DNA of 64,000 nt from an uncultured Eubacteriales bacterium. Lineage in GTDB: Bacteria > Bacillota > Clostridia > Oscillospirales > Acutalibacteraceae. The notes beneath the pieces are model-generated. The model was given only the letters and a program-made list of their open reading frames with translations, was not told where the DNA came from and searched no databases. Each line of letters opens with the position of its first letter. Positions within the stretch are counted from its first letter, which is position 1. This document shows positions 25,044 to 33,102 of the stretch, piece by piece. The position numbers and the translations under genes are program-made. The stretch spans positions 25,141 to 89,140 of the forward strand of contig CAKSTF010000005.1 of assembly GCA_934491515.1 (NCBI GenBank), read 5' to 3'.

Positions 25044-25070
25044 AAAAGCAGGTCATATGACCTGCTTTTT
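25044..25070. terminator. Bidirectional terminator
   Basis: AGCAGGTCATATGACCTGCT is a perfect palindrome flanked by A and T runs, shared by the GtrII-like gene (+) and the GNAT gene (-). Confidence 0.85.
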
Positions 25071-25073
25071 ATT

Positions 25074-25574
25074 TTACTTAAATTCTTCTTTTAACATTCT
25101 GTACCAGTTAAGGTCGCAGAGTTTTCCGTTTACAAGTATGTGCTGTTTAAACGTGCCTTCGTAAATAAAACCCATCTTTTCATAAAAAGCATTTGCGCGG
25201 GCGTTTTCGCTTATAACGTTAAGGTATACGCGGTGAAGTCCCAATTCTTCAAAAGCGATACGCAGTATTTCCCTTGTGGCAAATGCGGCGGCACCGGTGC
25301 CGTGCGCCTTTGCGCAGAAACTTACGGCATATTCGGCGTTTTTTGCTTCGTTATCAATATGCTTTAAACTTACGGTGCCAAGGTACTCGCCGTTATCGTC
25401 GGTGCACGCCCTGTGAAGGCTTTCGCTTTCATCGGCGGCGCTTTCTATAAACGCCGTTACCTTTTCCTTTGTAAAGGACTTAAAATCGCACTGGAACACC
25501 TTGTTTATCGTGTCGTCATGCATCCAGGAAAGCATACCGTCCGCGTCGCGCGGCTGCAGTTTTCTTATCTTCAT
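25074..25574 (-). CDS. RimJ/RimL-type GNAT N-acetyltransferase, probably for an amino sugar
   Basis: 166 residues with GNAT features: N-terminal MKIRKLQPRDADGMLSW, a central acetyl-CoA region (AVSFCAKAHGTGAAAFATRE) and the C-terminal GLHRVYLNVISENARANAFYEKMGF motif. It begins 11 nt after the aminotransferase gene with AGGAGAGG in front, and ends the operon. Because FdtA- and FdtB-like genes precede it, I infer it acetylates the 3-amino group of the nucleotide sugar, replacing the hexapeptide-type FdtC used elsewhere. A generic protein acetyltransferase is the alternative. Confidence 0.85.
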   Translation of the reverse strand: MKIRKLQPRDADGMLSWMHDDTINKVFQCDFKSFTKEKVTAFIESAADESESLHRACTDDNGEYLGTVSLKHIDNEAKNAEYAVSFCAKAHGTGAAAFATREILRIAFEELGLHRVYLNVISENARANAFYEKMGFIYEGTFKQHILVNGKLCDLNWYRMLKEEFK

Positions 25575-25585
25575 AAAGTCCTCTC

Positions 25586-26674
25586 CTAAAAGTTGTTAAG
25601 GGCTTCTACCACATAGGATATCTGTTCGTCGGTCATACCGTAGAACATCGGCAAACTGAGTTCGCTTGCGGCGATTTTTTCGGCAAGCGAAAGTTTGGCA
25701 AGGTGCTCATCGGCGTATGCCTTCTGATCGGCAATCGCGATAGGATAGTGACAAACGGTGTCGATTCCCTTTTGCGCAAGATACTCTTTAAGTTCATCGC
25801 GGCGGTCGGTCATAACGGCAAAAACGTGCCATATATGCGTGCGGTCGCTGCCGATTTCTGGCAGTTTAATTTTATCGTTCTTTATTTCTGCAAGGTAACG
25901 CTTAGCAGTATTGTTTCTTGAAGCGTTGTACTCGTCAAGATGCTTAAGTTTAATCCTTAAAAATCCTGCCTGTATTTCGTCAAGACGGCTGTTTATACCC
26001 TTATATTCGTGATGATACTTTGCAACCGAGCCATAGTTTGAAAGCGCACGCATTTTAGCGGCAAGTTCTTCGTTATCGGTAACTACCGCGCCGGCATCAC
26101 CGAGTGCGCCGAGGTTTTTACCCGGATAGAAACTGAAGCAGCCCACATCGCCGAAAGTTCCCGCCTTTTTACCCTTATATGTAGCGCCGTGCGCCTGTGC
26201 GCAATCCTCTACAACAAAAAGCGAGTGGCGTTTTGCGAATGCCATAATTTCATCCATTTCGGCGGTCTGACCGTAAAGATGTACCGGTATCACCGCCTTG
26301 GTCTTTTCGGTATATGCCTCCTCAAGGCCTTTGCCGCAAAGATTGTATGTAACGGGATCCGGATCCACAAGCACGGGAACGGCACCTACATAAGAAGCGG
26401 CAAGCGCCGTTGCTATGTATGTGTTGCTGGGAACTATTACTTCGTCCCCCTGACCTACGCCGAGCGCCTGAAGAGCAAGTATTATTGCTTCAAGTCCGTT
26501 GCCTACGCCAACGCAATATTTTGAGCCGTTATAGGCAGCAAACTCCTTTTCAAAAAGTTCGCACTCCTCGCCGTGGATAAACCAACCTTTTTTGTACATG
26601 GAAGCAAATTTTTCGTTTACTTCCTTTTCTATCGCGGAATGCATGGGTGTAAAATCAGAAAACGCTACTTTCAT
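25586..26674 (-). CDS. DegT/DnrJ/EryC1/StrS aminotransferase (FdtB/QdtB-like)
   Basis: A PLP-dependent sugar aminotransferase of 362 residues. It has the family's N-terminal GVGNGLEAIILALQALGVG, VIPVHLYGQTAEMD, EDCAQAHGA and the PLP-lysine in FSFYPGKNLGALGDAG, ending with ELSLPMFYGMTDEQI. The ATG at 26674 (AAGGAG upstream) starts MKVAFSDFTPMHSAIEKE as expected. The FdtA-like gene ends 1 nt upstream. The pair converts dTDP-4-keto-6-deoxyglucose to a 3-amino-3,6-dideoxy sugar (Fuc3N or Qui3N type). Genes making the precursor (rmlA, rmlB) are not in the window. Confidence 0.93.
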   Translation of the reverse strand: MKVAFSDFTPMHSAIEKEVNEKFASMYKKGWFIHGEECELFEKEFAAYNGSKYCVGVGNGLEAIILALQALGVGQGDEVIVPSNTYIATALAASYVGAVPVLVDPDPVTYNLCGKGLEEAYTEKTKAVIPVHLYGQTAEMDEIMAFAKRHSLFVVEDCAQAHGATYKGKKAGTFGDVGCFSFYPGKNLGALGDAGAVVTDNEELAAKMRALSNYGSVAKYHHEYKGINSRLDEIQAGFLRIKLKHLDEYNASRNNTAKRYLAEIKNDKIKLPEIGSDRTHIWHVFAVMTDRRDELKEYLAQKGIDTVCHYPIAIADQKAYADEHLAKLSLAEKIAASELSLPMFYGMTDEQISYVVEALNNF

Positions 26675-26675
26675 T

Positions 26676-27101
26676 TCAGCTCTCCTTACCGAAATAGGCA
26701 ACTGCCGATTTCTCGTATTTATCATAATCTCTTATATAATCTTCAACCGTGTACGGCTGACTTGCCAGCACAAGCAGCACCGCATCATCGGTAAAATCAT
26801 ACATCTCACGCCATATCATAGGTCCTATGTAAAGGCCTTTCTGCGGAGAATCCAAAAGCGTAATTTCGGATTCGTACGGCGTTTTTGTAAGTATCTTAAC
26901 GCTTCCGCTTACGCAGATAAGCATTTGTTCCAAATCGTAGTGCGAATGAAAACCGCGGCGTATACCGTTCGGAACGTCATATATGTAGTACACCCTTTTA
27001 ATATCAAAGGGAATACTGCTGTTTTCTTCAAGAGGTATCAGACTTCCGTACTCGCTATAGTGCCCCAAATGGGAAAAATCAAAATTTTTAACGTTTTTCA
27101 T
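26676..27101 (-). CDS. FdtA/QdtA-like dTDP-4-keto-6-deoxyhexose 3,4-ketoisomerase
   Basis: A 141-residue cupin of the WxcM/FdtA family: RVYYIYDVPNGIRRGFHSH with the conserved metal- or base-forming histidines, EQMLICVSGSVKI and GLYIGPMIWREMYDF. It moves the keto group from C4 to C3 of the dTDP sugar, so the aminotransferase can act at C3. The start overlaps the glycosyltransferase stop in an ATGA arrangement. Whether the product has galacto or gluco configuration (FdtA or QdtA) cannot be told by eye. Confidence 0.9.
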   Translation of the reverse strand: MKNVKNFDFSHLGHYSEYGSLIPLEENSSIPFDIKRVYYIYDVPNGIRRGFHSHYDLEQMLICVSGSVKILTKTPYESEITLLDSPQKGLYIGPMIWREMYDFTDDAVLLVLASQPYTVEDYIRDYDKYEKSAVAYFGKES

Positions 27102-28288
27102 TTTGAAAATCTCCGTCTTGTAATGTGTTTTTTAATTCTCAGCGCGGCAAACAAAAGCGCCGTAAACGCGGCAAGCAAAAACGCCGCTATGACTGCCGCA
27201 GGGCAGATAAACCGCACTGCCGCTTTGAAAAAGCCGCCGCACCCGCCAAACAGCGGTATGTTTTCTGCCGCAGCGGCAAATCCCCACAAAAACAACATAT
27301 CTAAAATTAACTGCGGCAGGAAAAGGCGGTGTGCCGATATATAAATTACATATCTTTTTGCAAGATACGCACCGTAAGAGACCGCGCCGAAATACTTAAC
27401 ACGCTTAAAAAAGCATAGCGTTTTTTTGCCGTCGCCGGTATTGCGGTAAGCCTTTAACTGCTCAATATACTTGTTTATAATAACGGTTTTTTCCTTGTTT
27501 GTAAAGTCCCCAAGATACGGCAGTACCTCGTTTTCGCGTATTTTTACCATATCGTATATAAAAGCGACAACATGGGGCTTTAAACCGTCCTCCGGATTGC
27601 TGTGGCTTACGCCGCCGCTTCTGTGCAGCAGACCGTTAAAATTAACATACTTAATTCTGCCGCCCTCACGCGTAACTTTTATATAGTAGTACCAATCCTC
27701 AACAAGTTTGTATTTTTCAGAGAATGTGCCGAACCTTTCAAACGCCGCCGTTCTTGTTGCGGTAGCGCCGATTGCCAGAAAACAATCTTCCGCAAAAACC
27801 TTAAACTGTTCTTTTGCGGTCATTTTATTAAAGCGTTCGCCCGCGGAATTTGAAACAAAAAGGGAAAGTCTGTTCTGCAAAGATTCATCCATCATATGGC
27901 ATTGCGAGGATATCATATAAACGTCGTCGTCCGCATGTTTAAAAGCGTCCGCATAATTTTTAAGAACATCGGCATCATACAGTGCGTCGTCCGCCGCAAA
28001 AAAGAGCAGATACTCGCCGCTTGCCTTAGCAACAGCACTGTTAAGGCTTTTGACCGTTCCCATATTTTCGGGATTTATCTGCCAAATTATATCCTTTATA
28101 TTATCGGTCCGCTTTGATTCGCAGTAACTTTTAAGGTCGTCAACATCTATCATAGCAGAACAGTCGTCCGCAAAAATAAGTTCTATCTGCGGGTAGTTTT
28201 GCGCAAACACCGAATCAAGCGCCGTTTTTACATACTGCGGTTGATTGTAATGCAAAAGAACAACGGAAAAAAGTCCGTTTTTACTCAT
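27098..28288 (-). CDS. Family 2 glycosyltransferase with C-terminal membrane segments
   Basis: 396 residues from the ATG at 28288, which has GGAGG upstream and overlaps the previous stop (ATGA). A GT-A domain occupies about 1-240: FSVVLLHYNQPQYVKTALDS, ELIFADDCSAM, NMGTVKSLNSAVAKASGEY and AADDAL, with the DxD-type metal site. Two hydrophobic segments near the C-terminus (about 320-390) would fix it to the membrane, and the last residues are strongly basic. It likely adds a sugar to a lipid-linked or surface glycan in the dideoxy-amino-sugar pathway encoded here. Confidence 0.9.
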   Translation of the reverse strand: MSKNGLFSVVLLHYNQPQYVKTALDSVFAQNYPQIELIFADDCSAMIDVDDLKSYCESKRTDNIKDIIWQINPENMGTVKSLNSAVAKASGEYLLFFAADDALYDADVLKNYADAFKHADDDVYMISSQCHMMDESLQNRLSLFVSNSAGERFNKMTAKEQFKVFAEDCFLAIGATATRTAAFERFGTFSEKYKLVEDWYYYIKVTREGGRIKYVNFNGLLHRSGGVSHSNPEDGLKPHVVAFIYDMVKIRENEVLPYLGDFTNKEKTVIINKYIEQLKAYRNTGDGKKTLCFFKRVKYFGAVSYGAYLAKRYVIYISAHRLFLPQLILDMLFLWGFAAAAENIPLFGGCGGFFKAAVRFICPAAVIAAFLLAAFTALLFAALRIKKHITRRRFSK

Positions 28289-29358
28289 ACTTTTCCTCCA
28301 CATGACCTGATGATTTTTTTTATTGCCCGTTTGGCAAGATTTACGGGATTTTTGGATTTAAGGGCAGGATCATTGAAATAATACTTATCCGCCTGTTCGG
28401 CGGTACGGGCATAGATATCCGCAAGGGATATTCCGTTTTCGTCCTCCGCCGCCAAAAATTCTTCGCTGCAATTATTAAAAAGGAACGTATTTGCAATTTC
28501 ACAGTTGCGTTTTCCGCATACCGTGTGCCGGTTTAAAAGTTCGTACTTAACAGCCAGAAATTCCGCCTTGCTCATACTTCTTTTTTCGCCGCCGCAAAAA
28601 CCGTCAAAATATGCGTCCTCACTGAGTCCGTTCACAAGTTCGTAGGTTACAAAACCTATCTCGTTTAAATGGCGTACCGTGTTGTCAAGCAAAGTAGCGC
28701 TCACGCTGCCGTTTTTCAAAACGGCGCGGCGGTATTTTACAAGTTTTTCACAAAGTATTTTAACCAGATACCTGTTCGCTATCCTTACCCAAAGTTCGTA
28801 ATCGTGAAGCTGCCGCAGCGCCGGATTGTAAAGACCTACGGCGTCCTGCACACTGCGCCTTACAAGCGCGCTTGAATGGCATATGCAGTTGCCCGTATCG
28901 TAAAACCTGCGCAGCAGTTCGCCGCGGGAGCGAATATCCGCATTGAAGGTATCCTCGCCCACATCGGCTTTATCGGTCGGGTTACCGTTTTCGTCAATTA
29001 TATCCACCCACGAAAAACAGGCGCCTATATCGGGGTTGCCGTCAAGCAAGTCGACCTGCTTTTGAAGTTTATCCTTTTGCCAGATATCGTCCGACCCGAG
29101 GGTGGCGATATATTCCCCGCACGAAGCGGCGATAAGACTGTTTAAAACGCGCACCGTTCCCATGTTTTTTTCGGGGAAGATGCATTTAACGCGGCTGTCT
29201 TTTATTGCGCGCAGTATTTCCCTTGAATTATCGGACGAGCAATCGTCCGCAATAAGCAGTTCAAAATCTGTAAAAGACTGGGAAAGAACGCTGTTTACCG
29301 TGTCAGCAATATACGCCGCATGATTGTAACAAGGAATTATAACGCTGACTTTAGGCAT
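28285..29358 (-). CDS. Family 2 glycosyltransferase
   Basis: A 357-residue GT-A enzyme: KVSVIIPCYNHAAYIADTVN, FELLIADDCSSDNSREIL, EKNMGTVRVLNSLIAASCGEY and the LGSDD acidic motif, followed by HDYELWVRIAN. No membrane segment is visible. It is the first gene of the operon, with AAGGGGG before its ATG and a consensus promoter 40 nt upstream. It resembles the next gene and the two probably act in sequence on the same glycan. Confidence 0.93.
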   Translation of the reverse strand: MPKVSVIIPCYNHAAYIADTVNSVLSQSFTDFELLIADDCSSDNSREILRAIKDSRVKCIFPEKNMGTVRVLNSLIAASCGEYIATLGSDDIWQKDKLQKQVDLLDGNPDIGACFSWVDIIDENGNPTDKADVGEDTFNADIRSRGELLRRFYDTGNCICHSSALVRRSVQDAVGLYNPALRQLHDYELWVRIANRYLVKILCEKLVKYRRAVLKNGSVSATLLDNTVRHLNEIGFVTYELVNGLSEDAYFDGFCGGEKRSMSKAEFLAVKYELLNRHTVCGKRNCEIANTFLFNNCSEEFLAAEDENGISLADIYARTAEQADKYYFNDPALKSKNPVNLAKRAIKKIIRSCGGKV

Positions 29359-29397
29359 ACCGCATCCCCCTTATAAGACCAAATTATCAACCGAATA

Positions 29398-29426
29398 AGT
29401 ATAACACGGCTGTGCGGTATTGTCAA
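29398..29426 (-). promoter_or_regulatory. Promoter of the amino-sugar/glycosyltransferase operon
   Basis: On the minus strand TTGACA (29426-29421), 17-bp spacer, TATACT (29403-29398). Confidence 0.88.
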
Positions 29427-29485
29427 TATACACTCCCCCTTGCCGGCGGAGAACGCCGTTAGTAAAATAACTCCTTTTTTTGCTC

Positions 29486-29514
29486 TTGACAAACGCAAAA
29501 ACAGAAGTTATAAT
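29486..29514 (+). promoter_or_regulatory. Consensus promoter of the tetR-type gene
   Basis: TTGACA (29486-29491), 17-bp spacer, TATAAT (29509-29514), 40 nt before the ATG. Confidence 0.92.
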
Positions 29515-29517
29515 TGC

Positions 29518-29533
29518 ACTAACGAACGTTAGT
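29518..29533. promoter_or_regulatory. Palindromic operator over the tetR transcription start
   Basis: ACTAACGAACGTTAGT has 7-bp perfect arms (ACTAACG / CGTTAGT) around AA and sits directly after the -10 box, the classic place for TetR-family autorepression. A further GTTAGTTA follows. Confidence 0.75.
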
Positions 29534-29554
29534 TAGTTATCGTCGGAGGAACGT

Positions 29555-30193
29555 ATGAAAAAAGAAGGTACAAAAAAGAAGATTTTGACCTGTGCGCTCA
29601 AACTGTTTTCGGAGCGTGGGTATGATTCGGTAAGCGTGGGCGACATTGCCGACGCGGTAGGCATTAAAGCGCCCTCGCTTTACAATCATTTTAAAGGTAA
29701 GCGCGCTATTTTCGAGGCTATTGTAAAGTCTACGGCCGCGCAATATGAAGAGGATACGGCAAAGATAGATATTCATGTGCAGAACGCTGCCGAAGATATT
29801 TCCGTATTTACGGAAATCACGGAGGAAGCGCTTTTTGAAAAGGTGCGCCAGATCTTTTATTATTCCCTGCATAATGAAACCGTAAGCCGTTTCCGCAGAA
29901 TGATGACCATAGAGCAATTCCATTCGCCGGAACTTGCGGAACTTTGCACGAAACGGTATATAGACAGAATAGTTCTTTACCATGCCGCTATTTTCCGCAG
30001 CCTTATAAGCGCGGGAAAAATTAAAGCGGAGGACCCCGAAACGCTGGCGCTTATGTATGTATCGCCGGTTGTTCTGCTGATACAGATTTGTGACCGCCAG
30101 CCCGAAAAGGAAGCGGAGTGCCTTGTTAAACTTAAGAACCATGTAAGTTTGTTTTTCCGTACATTCAATATAAAAAGAGGCAATTTAAAATGA
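29555..30193 (+). CDS. TetR-family transcriptional repressor
   Basis: 212 residues. The N-terminal helix-turn-helix (about 10-55) reads KKILTCALKLFSERGYDSVSVGDIADAVGIKAPSLYNHFKGK split over several helices and fits TetR closely; the C-terminal ligand domain is not recognisable as a specific subfamily. RBS GGAGGA precedes the ATG. A palindrome over its own transcription start suggests autorepression, and the following membrane-protein gene overlaps its stop (ATGA), so it likely controls the downstream run of resistance-like genes. Confidence 0.93.
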   Translation: MKKEGTKKKILTCALKLFSERGYDSVSVGDIADAVGIKAPSLYNHFKGKRAIFEAIVKSTAAQYEEDTAKIDIHVQNAAEDISVFTEITEEALFEKVRQIFYYSLHNETVSRFRRMMTIEQFHSPELAELCTKRYIDRIVLYHAAIFRSLISAGKIKAEDPETLALMYVSPVVLLIQICDRQPEKEAECLVKLKNHVSLFFRTFNIKRGNLK

Positions 30194-30811
30194 AAAAATC
30201 ACTTACCCAAAAATTAGGTCTTTTGGGCATTGTAAGTTTCCTTTCGTATACGGCGGCGGTCATATTTGCGCCCCTTAGTTACCCCGGGTACGACTGGATG
30301 TCGCAGGCGGTAAGCGACCTGAGTGCCGCTAACGCACCGTCGCTTGCGGCGTGGAACAGGCTTACAGCCCTTTACAACGTTTGCGAAGTGCTTTGTGTCG
30401 CTGTAGTTTGTATCGGAATACAGGGTAAAAAAACAAAACTTCTGCGCACGGGTGTTTATCTTTTTTGCAGCAATGGAGTGGGTATCCGCCGTGGGCTTCA
30501 GGATGTTTCCTTTAAGCGACAGCGGCTTTGCAGGAACTTTTTCCGACCGTATGCACATTGCCGTGACGGCGGCGGTTGTACTGCTGTCGGCAATATCGCT
30601 CACAACTATAATTATCGCAGGCGCAAAGAACAGGGAGTGCCGTTCCTACGGTGTTTGCGCTGCTGCGGCGCTTATTATGATGCTTATCGGCGCTTTGGGC
30701 ACAAAAGCAGTGCCTGCGGAATATTTCGGCGTAACGGAACGTTTCAGCGTTTTTGCCGCAACGGGATTTAACGCAGCGCTTGGTATACATCTTTTTTGCA
30801 CCGAAAAATAA
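30190..30811 (+). pseudogene. DUF998-family membrane protein, frameshifted
   Basis: The start overlaps the tetR stop (ATGA) and the first frame encodes LGLLGIVSFLSYTAAVIFAPLSYPGY then AVSDLSAANAPSLAAWNRL, a DUF998 signature, up to LLRTGVYLF near 30465. From there the protein continues in the next frame as AAMEWVSAVGFRMFPLSDSG to the stop at 30811. One T too many in the T6 run at 30461-30466 explains the break. Combined length would be about 206 residues with six hydrophobic segments, normal for the family. The function of DUF998 proteins is unknown. Real inactivation and sequencing error both remain possible. Confidence 0.8.
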
Positions 30812-30851
30812 CGGCATTTATTTAAAAATCTTATATTAGGAGAAATCAGAT

Positions 30852-31478
30852 ATGTCAGAAAAAAATATTATTATCCGCCACGAAGAAGAAAAAGACTACA
30901 GGGCAGTTGAAAAACTTACACGCGAATCTTTTTGGAACGTATACCGTCCGGGTTGTACCGAACATTATGTTTTGCACTGTTACCGCAGCGATCCGGCTTT
31001 CGTTAAGGAACTTGACTTTGTTATGGAACTTGACGGCAAACTTATAGGTCAGGTAATTTATGTGCGTTCGGAAATAGAATGTGATGACGGCAGAAAAACA
31101 CCCATTATGACCTTCGGCCCGATATGCATAGCCCCCGAACACAAGCGCAAAGGCTACGGGAAAATACTTCTTGATTATTCTGCCGAAAAGGCGGCGGAAC
31201 TGGGGACCGGCGCGCTTGCAATAACCGGAAACATCTTGTTTTACGGCAAGTCCGGCTTTGTTGTTGCCAAAACACGCGGCGTGCGTTATGCGGATGATCC
31301 TTCCGCCGATTATTTCCTCATAAAGGAACTAAAACCCGGATTTTTAAACGGTGTTTCGGGAATTTACAAAGACCCTGAAGGGTATTTTGTGCCCGAGACC
31401 GATTCCGAAGGTTTTGAAAAATATGAAGCGACCTTCCCGAAAAAGGAAAAATTACGCCTGCCGGGACAGTTGTTTTAA
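30852..31478 (+). CDS. GNAT-family N-acetyltransferase
   Basis: 208 residues with a GNAT core: DGKLIGQVIYVRSEI, the acetyl-CoA motif FGPICIAPEHKRKGYGKILL near residues 92-111 and FYGKSGFVVAKTRGVRYAD. The substrate is unknown; this subfamily is widespread in Clostridia as single-domain proteins, with a C-terminal extension of about 60 residues here. AGGAG lies 9 nt before the ATG. It stands in the tetR-led run, 40 nt after the DUF998 gene. Confidence 0.88.
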   Translation: MSEKNIIIRHEEEKDYRAVEKLTRESFWNVYRPGCTEHYVLHCYRSDPAFVKELDFVMELDGKLIGQVIYVRSEIECDDGRKTPIMTFGPICIAPEHKRKGYGKILLDYSAEKAAELGTGALAITGNILFYGKSGFVVAKTRGVRYADDPSADYFLIKELKPGFLNGVSGIYKDPEGYFVPETDSEGFEKYEATFPKKEKLRLPGQLF

Positions 31479-31494
31479 CAATAGGGCAACAAAG

Positions 31495-31520
31495 GGGCAA
31501 TCACCGCACGGTGATTGCCC
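31495..31520. repeat. Perfect 11-bp hairpin before the Vat-like gene
   Basis: GGGCAATCACC (31495-31505) and GGTGATTGCCC (31510-31520) enclose GCAC, 18 nt before the ATG of the next gene and without a T run. It could act as an RNA processing or attenuation element. Confidence 0.6.
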
Positions 31521-31538
31521 TCCGCAAAGGAGAAAATT

Positions 31539-32159
31539 ATGAGAAACAAAGTTTACCCCCGTACGGGTGATAAAGAAATAGTTTATTTAAAGGATGTGGT
31601 CACCGACCCCAACATAGAAATCGGGGAATATACAATGTACAACGATTTTGTGCACGACCCACGCGATTTTCAGAAAAACAACGTGCTTTACCACTACCCC
31701 GTTAACGGCGACAAACTTAAAATAGGAAAATTCTGTTCGGTGGCGTGCGGTGCAAAATTTATATTTACAAGCGCCAACCACGCCATGCGCTCGCTTTCAA
31801 ATTATGCTTTTCCTATCTTTTTTGAAGAATGGGAACTTGACCCAAAAGACATAAAAAATGCGTGGGACAACAAAGGCGGCATAACGGTAGGAAACGATGT
31901 GTGGATAGGATACGAGGCCGTAATACTTTCGGGAGTAACGATAGGCGACGGCGCTGTTATAGGCGCCCGTGCGGTAGTTACAAAGGATGTTCCGCCCTAT
32001 ACCGTTGTGGGCGGTGTTCCGGCAAAACCCATCCGCAAACGGTTCGACGATGCGACAATCGAAAAATTGGAAAACCTGCGTTGGTGGAATTGGGACGATG
32101 AAAAAGTCAAACGCTCTCTGCCGTTTATACAGGCAGGCAGAATAGACGAACTGAAATAA
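31539..32159 (+). CDS. Vat/CatB-type xenobiotic O-acetyltransferase (hexapeptide repeat)
   Basis: 206 residues from the ATG at 31539 (AAAGGAG upstream). The layout matches Vat-family streptogramin A acetyltransferases: IEIGEYTMYNDF, the NNVLYHYPVNGDKLKIGKFCS segment, TSANHAM with the catalytic-type histidine, GNDVWIGYEAVILSGVTIGDG hexapeptide repeats, VVGGVPAKPIRKRF and WWNWDDEKV. Related enzymes inactivate streptogramins or chloramphenicol by acetylation; many chromosomal homologues have other or no resistance function, so resistance is only a possibility. Confidence 0.87.
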   Translation: MRNKVYPRTGDKEIVYLKDVVTDPNIEIGEYTMYNDFVHDPRDFQKNNVLYHYPVNGDKLKIGKFCSVACGAKFIFTSANHAMRSLSNYAFPIFFEEWELDPKDIKNAWDNKGGITVGNDVWIGYEAVILSGVTIGDGAVIGARAVVTKDVPPYTVVGGVPAKPIRKRFDDATIEKLENLRWWNWDDEKVKRSLPFIQAGRIDELK

Positions 32160-32186
32160 AAACTGTTATAAAAGGAAAAGTTATTC

Positions 32187-32387
32187 ATGCAAACAATTTT
32201 GATTGTTGACGATGATATTGCCGTAGGCGACCTTGAAAAAGAAGTTTTGGAAAGGGCCGGCTATTCGGTGCTGCGCGCATATTCGGGAACGGAAGCGCTG
32301 CTTTTGCTGCAAAGCGTACGTCCGAATCTTATATTGCTTGACCTTATGCTGCCCGGACTTTGCGGTGAAGAGGTTTTGCGGCATTAA
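32187..32387 (+). pseudogene. Response regulator receiver domain, truncated by deletion
   Basis: The ATG at 32187 (AAAGGAAAAG upstream) starts a typical OmpR-type receiver domain: ILIVDDDIAVGDLEKEVLE, the phosphoacceptor aspartate in LILLDLMLPG, then stops after EEVLRH at residue 66. The rest of the receiver domain and the DNA-binding domain are missing. Immediately after, the sequence continues in another frame as the middle of an ABC ATPase. The junction is at about 32380-32390. The fragment cannot work as a transcription factor. Confidence 0.85.
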
Positions 32388-33102
32388 AAACACCGACAAA
32401 AACATAGCACGCAGCCGCAGAAGAATGGGTGCTGTGGTGGAAACGCCGTCGCTGTATCTTGATATGACGGCAAAAGAAAATATCCGTCAGCAATACCGTG
32501 TGCTGGGAATACCGTCGGACGAAGGTATCGACGAACTGCTGCTCTTGGTGGGGCTTTACGACACAGGAAGGAAAAAGGCAAAAAACTTTTCTCTCGGTAT
32601 GCGGCAGCGACTCGGAATCGCGGCGGCACTTGCCGGAAATCCCGACTTTTTAGTGTTGGACGAACCCGTAAACGGTCTTGACCCTCAGGGCATTATCGAA
32701 ATGCGCGAACTAATTTTAAAACTAAACCGCGAATATGGCATTACGGTGCTTATATCAAGCCATATTCTGGATGAATTATCACGCCTTGCGACACATTACG
32801 GATTTATAGACGGCGGCCGTATGATAAAGGAAATCAGCGCCGAAGAACTTGAAAAATGCTTCGGAAAGTGTATGCGTGTGGAGGTAAGCGACACAAAAGC
32901 ACTCTCTACTGTGCTTGACGGTATGAATGTTAAGTACCGCGTTTCGGACGCCGCACACGCGGATATATACTCCGATATTTCTGTTACAAAACTTGTGCGT
33001 GCCCTTGCAAACAGCGGCTGCACGGTTGAAAACATCAAGGAACTGGATAAAAGTCTTGAAAGTTTTTATATGAATCTTGTGGGAAGTGTTACCCATGCGT
33101 AA
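32388..33102 (+). pseudogene. ABC transporter ATP-binding protein, 5' part deleted
   Basis: From KNTDKNIARSRRRMGAVVE onward this is the last three quarters of a BcrA-type ABC ATPase: ETPSLYLDMTAKENI, signature FSLGMRQRLGIAAAL, Walker B FLVLDEPVNGLDP and the ISSHILDELS H-loop. The N-terminal 60-70 residues with Walker A are absent and no start codon with a ribosome site precedes it, so it cannot hydrolyse ATP. It was fused by deletion to the response-regulator fragment. The intact permease gene overlaps its stop, which shows it was once the ATPase of that transporter. Confidence 0.85.

Noticed and set aside
29537..30142. 201-codon open frame on the minus strand
   Set aside because: Antisense to the tetR gene, which has promoter, operator and RBS; no family features on the minus strand.
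30461..30466. Programmed frameshift in the DUF998 gene
   Set aside because: No stimulatory hairpin or internal ribosome site is obvious; decay or sequencing error is simpler.
32233..32387. N-terminal extension of the ABC ATPase frame over the response-regulator region
   Set aside because: The residues before about 32388 are out-of-frame translation of the receiver domain and match no ATPase N-terminus.
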